A stretch of 31,089 nucleotides of DNA from Ruminococcaceae bacterium UBA5401 (GTDB taxonomy: Bacteria; Bacillota; Clostridia; Oscillospirales; Acutalibacteraceae). Where the stretch lies: the NCBI GenBank assembly GCA_002409675.1, contig DHOB01000025.1, forward strand, positions 27,394 through 58,482, read 5' to 3'. Shown in pieces: positions 24,943 to 31,089 of the stretch (position 1 is its first letter; every line of letters begins with the position of its first letter). Made by a program: the position numbers and the translations under genes. A model generated the notes under the pieces. The model worked only from the letters and a program-made list of their open reading frames with translations. It did not search any database and was not told where the DNA came from.

Positions 24943-25737
24943 CTATTCTATCAGGCCCAGGTGCCGCACGGCCTTCAGGATTCCGTCGTCGAAAATTTCC
25001 GCCGTGACATAGTCGGCGGCCCTTTTCACCTCCTCCACCGCGTTGCCCATCGCCACGCCGCAGCCGACCGCGCCCATCATGCTCACGTCGTTGTAGCCGT
25101 CGCCGAACGCGACGGTGTCCTCTTTCGGGATTCCGGCGTAGGCGAGGAGGCGCCCGATGCCCTTCGCCTTGTTATGTCCGGGGAAAGAGAGGTCGGCGGT
25201 CAGGGTGCCGGGGTGCCGGTTCAGCACCATCTCGCCCCGGAACGCGTCTTTCTGCCGCTGGAACTCATCCTCGTCGGCAAAATAGAAATCCATGGAGCCC
25301 GCGTCCACTTCCTCCGGGCGCTGGTATTCGCGCAGAAAGTCCGGCAGGCCATAGGCCGCGTTCAGCGGCGCGTACAGCGGGGCGGGGACGCGGTGGGCCC
25401 ATCCGTGGTGCTTGCCCACGAAGATGTACCGGCAGCCGAACGCGTCGAAATGCTCCGCCAGCGCCCGCAGGCGGGCCTGCGAGAAGGAGCTGTCGTACAC
25501 CGTGTGGCCCTCGAACACCACGTGGGCGCCGTTCATGGCGACGAAGCTGCCGAAGATGCCGGGGAAGAACCGCCGGATGAACGGCTCCTGCCGGCCGGAA
25601 CAGATCGCCACCCGGTGCCCCGCGCGCTTGAGGGCGTCCAGCGCGAAAAGCGTGCTCTGCGGAATCTGGAACGGGCGGCCGTTGCGGGTCGTCAAAAGGG
25701 TTCCGTCGATATCGAAGAAGATGGTTTTCTGCTTCAT
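24943..25737 (-). CDS. HAD-superfamily phosphatase, Cof type (IIB)
   Basis: A 264-aa cytoplasmic hydrolase. The four HAD motifs are visible: DIDGT with nucleophile Asp9 and acid/base Asp11, the second-motif Ser in CSGRQ (near 47), Lys in NKAKGI (near 190), and GDGYNDVSMM (near 213), the Mg-binding loop. The ~110-residue cap between motifs 2 and 3 places it in class IIB. Members dephosphorylate sugar phosphates, nucleotides or cofactors such as FMN and pyridoxal phosphate; the substrate cannot be told here. ATG 25737 has AAAGGAG at ideal spacing. Confidence 0.92.
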   Translation of the reverse strand: MKQKTIFFDIDGTLLTTRNGRPFQIPQSTLFALDALKRAGHRVAICSGRQEPFIRRFFPGIFGSFVAMNGAHVVFEGHTVYDSSFSQARLRALAEHFDAFGCRYIFVGKHHGWAHRVPAPLYAPLNAAYGLPDFLREYQRPEEVDAGSMDFYFADEDEFQRQKDAFRGEMVLNRHPGTLTADLSFPGHNKAKGIGRLLAYAGIPKEDTVAFGDGYNDVSMMGAVGCGVAMGNAVEEVKRAADYVTAEIFDDGILKAVRHLGLIE

Positions 25738-25753
25738 TTTTTCTCCTTTCGAT

Positions 25754-25783
25754 GTATAGGACAGATGCCGCGGGGCGAAACTA
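25754..25783 (+). promoter_or_regulatory. Forespore (sigma-F/sigma-G type) promoter for spoVAE
   Basis: GTATA (25754-25758), 15 bp, then GGCGAAACTA (25774-25783). This fits the B. subtilis sigma-F pattern GYWTA / GGNRANANTW at every position; read as sigma-G, the -10 GAAACTA matches CATACTA at five of seven. The two factors overlap in recognition and spoVA is sigma-G-dependent in Bacillus. The start near 25790 would leave a very short leader that only just includes the ribosome site. Confidence 0.55.
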
Positions 25784-25802
25784 AAGCCGAGGTGATGAAA
25801 GC

Positions 25803-26159
25803 GTGGATTACCTGTGGTCTTTTATCGTCGGAGGGGCGCTCTGCGTGGTGGGGCAGATCCTCATCGACTTTACCAAGCTGACGCCCGCGCGGATTCTGGT
25901 TTCGTTCGTGACGGCGGGCGTAATCCTCGGCGCCTGCGGCGTGTATGAACCGTTGGTGGAGTTTGCCCGCAGCGGCGCGACCGTGCCGCTGACGGGCTTT
26001 GGGTATCTGATGGCGAAAGGCACGCTGAAAGCCGTGCGGGAAAAGGGCCTGCTGGGCGCCTTTACCGGCGGGCTGACGGCGTCGGCTGCCGGGATTGCGG
26101 CGGCGGTGTTTTTCGGCTACCTGGCCGCCCTGTTTTCAAAATCGGGCGATAAGAGTTAG
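25803..26159 (+). CDS. spoVAE: Stage V sporulation protein AE (dipicolinic acid channel component)
   Basis: A 118-aa inner-membrane protein with three to four hydrophobic helices. It matches SpoVAE along its length: LTPARILVSFVTAGVILGA, GVYEPLVEFARSGATVPLTG, FGYLMAKGTLKAVREKGLLG and AFTGGLTASAAGIAAAVFFG. With SpoVAC and SpoVAD it moves Ca-dipicolinate into the forespore and out at germination. GTG 25803 has GAGGTG (25789-25794) eight bases upstream. Unusually it stands alone: spoVAC and spoVAD are not beside it, so they must be elsewhere or absent. A forespore-type promoter precedes it. Its stop codon lies inside the overlapping frame of the next small ORF. Confidence 0.92.
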   Translation: MDYLWSFIVGGALCVVGQILIDFTKLTPARILVSFVTAGVILGACGVYEPLVEFARSGATVPLTGFGYLMAKGTLKAVREKGLLGAFTGGLTASAAGIAAAVFFGYLAALFSKSGDKS

Positions 26160-26328
26160 CCCCGGCTGGCGCTATGCGCGCGCGGGCTACCGCTACGCCG
26201 CGCTGGCGTGGCGCGTTTTCCGCATCGTGAACGGCAGCTTTTTCGGCCCGCTGCTCTGGCAGGGCGCAAAATACGCCTGGCGGCGCTGGCACCGCCGCCC
26301 GCAGAACAGGCAAAACGGACAGGTGTAG
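26095..26328 (+). CDS. Small basic Trp/Arg/Tyr-rich ORF overlapping spoVAE's end (start unclear)
   Basis: The limits given are the full open frame; the coding-like part begins around 26158. From there the product reads SPGWRYARAGYRYAALAWRV, FRIVNGSFFGPLLWQGAKYA, WRRWHRRPQNRQNGQV: about 56 residues, strongly basic, rich in Trp, Tyr and Arg. Third codon positions are mostly G or C, as in real genes here. No ATG, GTG or TTG with a ribosome site sits at the right place: the TTG at 26095 lies inside spoVAE in another frame, and an ATA occurs at 26149. It may use a rare start, be translated by frameshift from spoVAE, or be chance. Its stop codon lies in the loop of a terminator hairpin. Confidence 0.4.
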   Translation: MRRRCFSATWPPCFQNRAIRVSPGWRYARAGYRYAALAWRVFRIVNGSFFGPLLWQGAKYAWRRWHRRPQNRQNGQV

Positions 26329-26345
26329 AACCGCCTGTCCGTACC
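26315..26345. terminator. Bidirectional terminator between spoVAE unit and small membrane protein
   Basis: ACGGACAGG (26315-26323) and CCTGTCCGT (26334-26342) form a perfect 9-bp stem with a 10-nt loop. On the minus strand TTTT follows directly (A-run 26312-26315); on the plus strand only TTT occurs, four bases further on. Confidence 0.75.
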
Positions 26346-26404
26346 GTTTCCGCTCTGCCGGGCCCGCGCGGCGAAGCCGCCGAAGCCCGTTTTTGCCCGC
26401 CCGA

Positions 26405-26557
26405 TTACTGGATGGAGCAGTCAAGGTAATGCTCCAGGTCCTCTTCGTCCTTTTTCTTTTTCTCAAAAAACAAAACCACGGCGACGGCTACGGAAATCAC
26501 CGCGGCAATCGTCGAAATCACTGCAATCCATACGGAAAGCTTTCCTGAGTTCTTCAA
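26405..26557 (-). CDS. Small single-pass membrane protein (~50 aa, unknown)
   Basis: A predicted 50-aa protein beginning at TTG 26557: MKNSGKLSV, then a hydrophobic helix (WIAVISTIAAVISVAVAVVL), then a charged cytoplasmic end FFEKKKKDEEDLEHYLDCSIQ. The frame is open to 26638, but the promoter at 26610-26638 would place the first ATGs at or before the transcript start. GGGGGTG stands six bases before the TTG; the GTG inside that motif (26566) is an alternative giving 53 aa. It lies between two terminators, so it is probably a single-gene unit. Function unknown. Confidence 0.6.
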   Translation of the reverse strand: MKNSGKLSVWIAVISTIAAVISVAVAVVLFFEKKKKDEEDLEHYLDCSIQ

Positions 26558-26609
26558 ATCGGACACCCCCGTTTTCGTGAAGCCCGCAGTTTGCGTCTGA
26601 ACCATTTTT

Positions 26610-26638
26610 ATCATAGCCGGTTTCGGGCCAAAAGTCAA
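26610..26638 (-). promoter_or_regulatory. Sigma-A promoter for the small membrane protein
   Basis: On the minus strand, TTGACT, 17 bp, TATGAT: five of six at both boxes with ideal spacing. It supports real transcription of the short gene at 26405-26557 and rules out the longer upstream starts. Confidence 0.75.
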
Positions 26639-26676
26639 TCCCGCGGGAGGCCGCGCTCCGCCTGCCGGGCGGGCAA

Positions 26677-26708
26677 CAAAAAAGCAGGGCGAAACGCTCT
26701 GCTTTTTA
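26677..26708. terminator. Rho-independent terminator of rpsT
   Basis: AAAAAAGCAG (26678-26687) pairs with CTGCTTTTT (26699-26707) around an 11-nt loop. Read on the minus strand, it sits just after rpsT and ends in a T-tract. Confidence 0.85.
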
Positions 26709-26722
26709 AAACGCGGAAGTTT

Positions 26723-26992
26723 TCAGGAATGGGAATCCGCAGCGTTCAGCTTGCGCATCAGCGCGGATTTTTTTCTCGCCGCGTTGTTTTTATGCAGATG
26801 CCCGCGCGCGGCCGCCTGGTCGATCTTCTTTACGGCAGCCTGGACCGCCGCGGCTTTTTTCGCATCGCCGGAGTCGATGGCGGAATGCGCTTTTTTGATT
26901 TCCGTTTTCAGCTCGGTCTCGGCGGCTTTGTTGAGCTGGGTCTTCATGGCGATGACCTTCACGCGCTTCTTGGCCGATTTGATATTGGGCAT
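26723..26992 (-). CDS. rpsT: 30S ribosomal protein S20
   Basis: An 89-aa primary-binding protein of the 30S subunit, helical and very basic. It opens with the classic MPNIKSAKKRVKVIAMKTQL and contains AAVKKIDQAAARGHLHKNNA and ARKKSALMRKL, all S20 signatures; length is normal. ATG 26992 has a near-perfect ribosome site AAGGAGG. An upstream in-frame codon would add eight residues overlapping that site and is rejected. It is divergent from gpr, the same arrangement as in Bacillus. Confidence 0.97.
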   Translation of the reverse strand: MPNIKSAKKRVKVIAMKTQLNKAAETELKTEIKKAHSAIDSGDAKKAAAVQAAVKKIDQAAARGHLHKNNAARKKSALMRKLNAADSHS

Positions 26993-27034
26993 GGTTCCAC
27001 CTCCTTCGGCACTCAATCAGGAATCATATCCATT

Positions 27035-27063
27035 ATGATACCATTCACACCGCAAAAATGCAA
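27035..27063 (-). promoter_or_regulatory. Sigma-A promoter for rpsT
   Basis: On the minus strand, TTGCAT, 17 bp, TATCAT, about 40 bp upstream of the rpsT start codon. Spacing is ideal. Confidence 0.65.
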
Positions 27064-27095
27064 GGAAAATCTTGAAACCTGAAAGGGGAGATTCC

Positions 27096-27905
27096 ATGAA
27101 CTTCCGCACGGACCTGGCGCTGGAAAGCACCGAGCCGGCCCGGCAGGTGCGCCGCAGAGTGGGCGGCTGCACCGTCACCCGCATCGAGGAAGGGAAAAAC
27201 ACCTACGTCACCCTGGAGGTCAAGGCCATCTCGGACAGCATCGATTCCAACGACGCGCTGCTGAAGCTGGTCGCGCAGGAGCTGGCCGCCCTGCTGCCGG
27301 GGGAGGGGCCGGTGCTCGCGGCCGGCCTCGGGAACCGCGCGGTCACGCCGGACGCGCTCGGCCCGCTGACCGCGGAGCGCGTGCTCGCCACCCGGTATAT
27401 CAAGGGGGAGATCGCCCGCGTGACCGGCCTGGGCGGCCTGCGGCCCGTCGCCGTGGTCAGCCCGGGGGTGCTCGGCTGCACGGGGATGGAGGCGTTCGAG
27501 GTGCTGCGGGCCATCGTCGCCGAAATCCGGCCTGCGGCCGTGGTGGCGGTGGACGCGCTGGCCGCGCGCAGCCCCGCGCGGCTCGGCTGCACCGTGCAGC
27601 TCAGCTCCGCCGGCATCTCGCCGGGCGCGGGCGTGGGCAACAGTCGCCCCCGCATCGACGAGAGCACCCTCGGGGTTCCCGTGGTCAGCATGGGCATCCC
27701 GACCGTGGTGGACGCCGTCACGCTCGCGCGCGACCTCGCGGGCAGGGCGGACCCCGAAAAGGTCGCGCCGCGGGGCGCCTCGATGATGGTGACGCCCCGC
27801 GAAATCGACCTGATTATCAACCGCGGGTCGCGCCTGCTGGCCATGGGCGTGAACCGGGCGCTGAACCCCACCCTGACCGTCGAGCAGTTTGAGGAGCTCA
27901 CGTAG
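27096..27905 (+). CDS. gpr: GPR endopeptidase (spore protease)
   Basis: A 269-aa protease made in the forespore as a zymogen. At germination it cuts small acid-soluble spore proteins so that DNA is released and amino acids recycled. Family signatures: RTDLALE at the N-terminus, just after the very short pro-segment; AAGLGNRAVTPDALGP (about 75-90); VVSPGVLGCTGMEAFEV; VVAVDALAARS; and MIVTP-like MMVTPREIDLIINRGSRLLA. Length is shorter than the ~370 of Bacillus enzymes, as common in Clostridia. ATG 27096 follows AAAGGGGAG. It lies directly upstream of spoIIP, a widely conserved pairing. I could not find a convincing sigma-G promoter in the region shared with rpsT. Confidence 0.94.
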   Translation: MNFRTDLALESTEPARQVRRRVGGCTVTRIEEGKNTYVTLEVKAISDSIDSNDALLKLVAQELAALLPGEGPVLAAGLGNRAVTPDALGPLTAERVLATRYIKGEIARVTGLGGLRPVAVVSPGVLGCTGMEAFEVLRAIVAEIRPAAVVAVDALAARSPARLGCTVQLSSAGISPGAGVGNSRPRIDESTLGVPVVSMGIPTVVDAVTLARDLAGRADPEKVAPRGASMMVTPREIDLIINRGSRLLAMGVNRALNPTLTVEQFEELT

Positions 27906-27992
27906 GGGCGCAATCATGAAACCGCGCCGGGCGGCATAAAAATGAAGGGTGCGGGCTTATCCCGTGGAAACCGTGCGGAACGGAGGCGGGAC

Positions 27993-29072
27993 ATGAACAG
28001 ATGGGCTCAGAGGGCGGCGGCCTTCGCCACGGCGCTGCTGGCCGCGGCCGGGGTGGCGTGCGTCGGCCTGCGCCTGCCGCAAGAGGCGGCGCACAAGGCG
28101 GCGTTTGCGGCGGCGGGGTTCATCCTGCCCTCCGGAGACGCCGCGGATTTCTTCAGCGAAGAAGAGCAGGAAGAGGAGGGCGGCTCCTCTTCCCCGGCCT
28201 CCTCCGCACCGCCCGCGGCCTCCGGCGCGCCCGCATCCTCTTCGCCCTCCTCCGGCGGGGCCTCTTCGGTGGCGGCTTCTTCGGCCGCGCCGTCCTCGCA
28301 GCCGGCCGCGGGCCAGAAGGCGCTGGAGATGTGCATCGACAGCGGCGGCAAAAAGATTGAGGGGTTCTGGGTCAAGAACCTGACGGAGAAGAACGCTGCC
28401 ATCGACTTTGCCCAGGAGCTGAAAAAGCAGCCCGCCGTGAAGATCCGCAAAAACGCCGGGCCGCAGGTGCTGATTTACCACACGCACACCACGGAAGCCT
28501 ATGCCGAGAACCCCACCGCGCGCACGACGGACAAAACGCAGAGCGTCTGCGCCGTGGGGGACGAGATTGCAAAGCAGCTCACAGCCGCGGGCATCGGCGT
28601 GCTGCACGACACGACATACCACGACTACCCCGCCTACAACGGCTCTTACGACCGCTCCCGGGCGACCATGCAGAAGGACCTGAAAAAATACCCGGGGATT
28701 CAGGTCACGCTGGACATCCACCGCGACGCGATGCACCGCAGCGACGGCATGAAGCTGAAGCCCACCGCGCTGGTCAACGGCAAAAAGGCGGCGCAGGTCA
28801 TGATCATCAGCGGCTGCGACGACAAGGGGGCCCTCGGCTACCCGAACTGGGAGTACAACCTGAGGCTGGCCCTGCGCCTGCAGAAGGCCATGACCGCCTA
28901 CCAGAACCTCGGCCGGCCGCTGGATTTCTGCGCCCGCAAATACAACCAGGACATGACCAGGGGGTCGCTCCTTGTCGAAGTCGGCACGGACGTCAACACG
29001 CTGGCGGAGGCCAAATACGCCGGCGAGCTTTTCGGCAGGGCGCTCGCCGGGGTCCTGAACGGCCTGACGTAA
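27993..29072 (+). CDS. spoIIP: Stage II sporulation protein P (peptidoglycan hydrolase of engulfment)
   Basis: A 359-aa membrane-anchored amidase/endopeptidase that works with SpoIID and SpoIIM to thin septal peptidoglycan so that the mother cell can engulf the forespore. It has an N-terminal membrane helix (AAAFATALLAAAGVACVGL), then a low-complexity Ser/Ala/Pro/Glu linker (about 52-107), then the catalytic domain with LIYHTHTTEAY (His163, His165, Glu168), VTLDIHRDAM and LLVEVGTDVN. These His/Glu/Asp residues match the zinc-site signatures of the family. ATG 27993 follows GGAGG by six bases; the upstream ATG 27942 has none. It is 87 bp after gpr. Confidence 0.94.
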   Translation: MNRWAQRAAAFATALLAAAGVACVGLRLPQEAAHKAAFAAAGFILPSGDAADFFSEEEQEEEGGSSSPASSAPPAASGAPASSSPSSGGASSVAASSAAPSSQPAAGQKALEMCIDSGGKKIEGFWVKNLTEKNAAIDFAQELKKQPAVKIRKNAGPQVLIYHTHTTEAYAENPTARTTDKTQSVCAVGDEIAKQLTAAGIGVLHDTTYHDYPAYNGSYDRSRATMQKDLKKYPGIQVTLDIHRDAMHRSDGMKLKPTALVNGKKAAQVMIISGCDDKGALGYPNWEYNLRLALRLQKAMTAYQNLGRPLDFCARKYNQDMTRGSLLVEVGTDVNTLAEAKYAGELFGRALAGVLNGLT

Positions 29073-29118
29073 AGACGTAAAAGAAGCGCGAACCGGATGC
29101 AAAGGAGAAACTGAGGAA

Positions 29119-29370
29119 GTGAAAAGCAGGAGGAAAGGCAGGAGGAGCGGCCGGGGCCTGCGGGCTTTTCTGACCGCGCTGGTCTGCACGCTCTGCGCGA
29201 TCGCGCTGGCCTGCGGGGTCCTGGTTGTGGACAGCCGGTCCCGCAGAATCGGCTTTGACGACGGAAAGACCCTGATTTCGCAAATTACCGGCAAAAACAT
29301 CAGCCTGTCTTGCATTGACGATAAAATATGTTATAATTATTTCGTATTGGAACCGTCGGGCGGAGAATGA
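29119..29370 (+). CDS. Small membrane or secreted protein between spoIIP and lepA (unknown)
   Basis: An 83-aa protein with a very basic start (MKSRRKGRRSGRGLR), one hydrophobic helix (AFLTALVCTLCAIALACGVLVV) and a ~45-residue outer part containing SQITGKNISLSCIDDKICYN. It has a signal-anchor layout; two Cys in the outer part (SCIDDKIC) could form a disulfide. GTG 29119 is preceded by AAAGGAG and GAGGA. The gene is 46 bp after spoIIP and probably co-transcribed with it. Its 3' end contains the promoter of the next gene. No family is recognised. Confidence 0.68.
   Translation: MKSRRKGRRSGRGLRAFLTALVCTLCAIALACGVLVVDSRSRRIGFDDGKTLISQITGKNISLSCIDDKICYNYFVLEPSGGE
29310..29337 (+). promoter_or_regulatory. 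Extended -10 promoter for the Ser-rich surface protein
   Basis: TTGCAT (29310-29315), 16 bp, TGT-TATAAT (29329-29337). It lies within the coding sequence of the previous small gene, giving the next gene independent sigma-A expression. Confidence 0.65.
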
Positions 29371-29385
29371 CAACGGAGGATTTTC

Positions 29386-30051
29386 ATGAAGCGGCTGGGA
29401 AGTCTGATTTGTGCGCTTTTTCTAGTCCTTGCCCTGATTTTTTCTTTCCCGGCAGGCGCATTTGCGGCGAACGGAGGCGCGGGCGGCACGCCCGGAACGA
29501 ACAAAGTGACGTCCGCCTCCTCAAAAACGTCTTCTGCGCCGCAGAACTCCACGTCGGAAAATCCGCCGCAGAACTCCACGCCGGGAAAAAGCACCACGTC
29601 GAAAAAAGAGACAAGCAGCAAGCCGGTTTCCCATTCTTCCGGCGGCGGGGCGGTGCAGCGCAGGGCGTCTTCCGCACCGGCGTCAAGCCGCAGGCGCAGG
29701 CGGAAAACGGCCTCCTCCTCTTCCGCCGCCTCCCTCCCCGCCTCCAGCGATGCCGCTTCCTTCACGGAGGCCTCCTCCGCCGAATCGGAGACGCTTTCCC
29801 TGCCCGCCGTGGGCAGCGTGGTGGAGCAGGACCCGCTCAGCTCCGCCGTGGAGCCGGACACCGGCAAAAAGACCCTGATCGGCGTGCTGTCCTGGGCGTG
29901 CATCCTGCTGGGCGTCCTCGTCGTGCTGATTGTGGTGCTGAGCAACCGGCGCCCGCCGCGCGGGCCGGGCCGCAAGCGCTACCGCAGGCCGAGGCGCGGC
30001 GGAAAACACCTGCTGAACGACAGATATTACCGCGGCCTCAACCGGTACTGA
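29386..30051 (+). CDS. Ser/Thr-rich surface protein with signal peptide and C-terminal membrane anchor
   Basis: A 221-aa protein of unknown function. It has a signal peptide (MKRLGSLICALFLVLALIFS, likely cut after AFA near 27), a long low-complexity outer region rich in Ser, Thr, Ala and Pro (about 30-160) with a repeated PQNST and a basic SRRRRRK patch, a transmembrane helix (about 162-185, WACILLGVLVVLIVVL), and a short very basic cytoplasmic tail (RRPPRGPGRKRYRRPRRGGK). The ATG follows CGGAGGA (29374-29380). A stalk-like membrane protein is the obvious reading. It lies between spore genes and lepA with its own promoter and terminator. Confidence 0.75.
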   Translation: MKRLGSLICALFLVLALIFSFPAGAFAANGGAGGTPGTNKVTSASSKTSSAPQNSTSENPPQNSTPGKSTTSKKETSSKPVSHSSGGGAVQRRASSAPASSRRRRRKTASSSSAASLPASSDAASFTEASSAESETLSLPAVGSVVEQDPLSSAVEPDTGKKTLIGVLSWACILLGVLVVLIVVLSNRRPPRGPGRKRYRRPRRGGKHLLNDRYYRGLNRY

Positions 30052-30073
30052 ACGCCGTGCGGCTCCGCGGTTC

Positions 30074-30099
30074 CGGGGCGCCGAGTGCGCCCCGTTTTT
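30074..30099 (+). terminator. Rho-independent terminator before lepA
   Basis: CGGGGCGC-type arm (30074-30081) pairs with GCGCCCCG (30087-30094), a perfect 8-bp stem with a 5-nt loop, followed by TTTTT (30095-30099). It separates lepA from the surface-protein gene. Confidence 0.88.
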
Positions 30100-30121
30100 C
30101 TATATAAAAGGTGGGATTCTT

Positions 30122-31089
30122 TTGACCGTTCCCCGCGAAAATATCCGGAATTTCTGCATCATCGCCCATATTGACCACGGCAAGAGCACGCTGGCCGACC
30201 GCATCCTGGAGCTGACCGATTCCGTCCCCCTGCGCGAGATGGAGAACCAGATTCTCGACGATATGGACCTCGAGCGCGAGCGCGGCATCACCATCAAGGC
30301 CCACGCCGTCACGCTGCTGTACCACGCGAAAAACGGGCGGGACTACGTCTTCAACCTGATCGACACGCCCGGCCACGTGGACTTCAACTACGAAGTCTCC
30401 CGTTCCCTCGCCGCGTGCGAGGGGGCCGTGCTGGTGGTGGACGCGTCCCAGGGCATCGAGGCGCAGACCCTTGCGAATACTTATCTGGCGGTCGACGCGG
30501 GCCTGGAGATTCTGCCCGTCATCAACAAAATCGACCTGCCCAGCGCCCAGCCGGAGCGGGTGCGGAAAGAGATTGAGGACGTGATCGGCATCCCCGCGGA
30601 CGACGCGCCGTGCGTCTCCGCCAAGCTGGGCACCAACGTCGGCGCCGTGATGGAGCAGATTGTCAGGAACGTCCCGCCGCCGGGCGGGGACGAGAGCGCC
30701 CCGCTGCGCGCGCTGATTTTCGATTCCTACTACGACGCCTACAAGGGCGCGGTGGCCCATGTGCGCGTGAAGGACGGCCGCGTCGCGCCCGGCGACCGCA
30801 TCCGCATGATGTCGGCGGGCGGCGAGTTCACGGTGGTGGAGTGCGGGTATATGCGCGCTACCGGCTTCGAGCCGGCGCCCTGCCTGCGCGCGGGCGACGT
30901 CGGCGTGATTTCCGCCTCCATCAAGGACGTGCGCGAGGCGCGCGTGGGCGACACCGTCACCCTCGCCTCCCGCCCGGCGGAAAAGCCGCTGCCCGGCTAC
31001 CGCCCCGCCCGCCCGATGGTCTTCTGCGGCGTTTACCCGGCCGACGGCGCCAAGTACCCCGACCTGCGCGACGCGCTGGAGAAGCTGCA
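30122..31089 (+). CDS. lepA: Elongation factor 4 (LepA), 5' part; runs off the window
   Basis: The first ~322 codons of a ribosome-dependent translational GTPase that acts on stalled or mis-translocated ribosomes and in 30S assembly. The G motifs are clear: AHIDHGKSTLADRIL (G1), RERGITIK (G2), DTPGHVDF (G3), NKIDLP (G4) and SAKLG (G5), followed by the start of the beta-barrel domain 2. NFCIIAHIDHGKST and LERERGITIKAHAVTL are LepA-type. Start is TTG at 30122, with AGGTGG (30109-30114) seven bases upstream. The frame is open to the last base; about half the ~600-residue protein lies outside. A lepA gene after gpr-spoIIP is also the Bacillus order. Confidence 0.95.
   Translation, partial: MTVPRENIRNFCIIAHIDHGKSTLADRILELTDSVPLREMENQILDDMDLERERGITIKAHAVTLLYHAKNGRDYVFNLIDTPGHVDFNYEVSRSLAACEGAVLVVDASQGIEAQTLANTYLAVDAGLEILPVINKIDLPSAQPERVRKEIEDVIGIPADDAPCVSAKLGTNVGAVMEQIVRNVPPPGGDESAPLRALIFDSYYDAYKGAVAHVRVKDGRVAPGDRIRMMSAGGEFTVVECGYMRATGFEPAPCLRAGDVGVISASIKDVREARVGDTVTLASRPAEKPLPGYRPARPMVFCGVYPADGAKYPDLRDALEKL

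Overview
The window is a GC-rich (about two-thirds G+C), gene-dense bacterial chromosome segment. It carries many endospore genes: a gerA-type germinant receptor operon, spoVAE, gpr and spoIIP. Housekeeping genes are Firmicutes-like, and the order rpsT / gpr / spoIIP / lepA matches Bacillus and Clostridia. The best fit is a spore-forming, high-GC member of the Clostridia, plausibly Oscillospirales/Ruminococcaceae; that placement is inferred from content only. I found no rRNA, tRNA, transposase, phage gene or CRISPR array.

Layout. 1-2.3 kb: pnp behind a strong terminator. 2.3-6.1 kb: a small XRE regulator divergent from a proB-proA operon that ends in a single-pass membrane protein. 6.1-7.1 kb: three small unknown proteins on the minus strand, the first only 57 aa. 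7.1-9.4 kb: a YfcE/MJ0936-like phosphoesterase and the phosphohexomutase pgcA. 9.4-10.1 kb: a 730-bp stretch without a credible protein gene. It holds a perfect sigma-A promoter, a probable structured small RNA with terminator, and three tandem copies of a ~106-bp hairpin-rich repeat. 10.1-17.0 kb (minus): gerAA-gerAC-small 2-TM subunit-gerAB, then secA. 17.2-20.5 kb: a complete Leloir operon galK-galT-galE. 20.5-23.9 kb: a divergent pair (acidic-tailed hypothetical protein; CpXC zinc protein followed by asnB). 23.9-24.4 kb: a second gene-free, repeat-rich island. 24.4-25.7 kb (minus): HAD phosphatase and flavodoxin. 25.8-26.6 kb: an orphan spoVAE behind a forespore-type promoter, a small basic Trp/Arg-rich ORF, and a small membrane protein. 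26.7-31.1 kb: rpsT divergent from gpr, then spoIIP, two small membrane/surface proteins, and the start of lepA, which runs off the right end.

How the parts fit. Three functional groups stand out: proline synthesis (proBA); galactose use, where GalK/GalT/GalE yield glucose-1-phosphate that PgcA can convert to glucose-6-phosphate; and spore biology (Ger receptor, SpoVAE, GPR, SpoIIP). The parts that known gene families do not explain are the small RNA plus tandem array at 9.5-10.0 kb, the hairpin island at 23.9-24.4 kb (which shares a 26-nt stem-loop motif with the region 3' of secA), and several very small ORFs.
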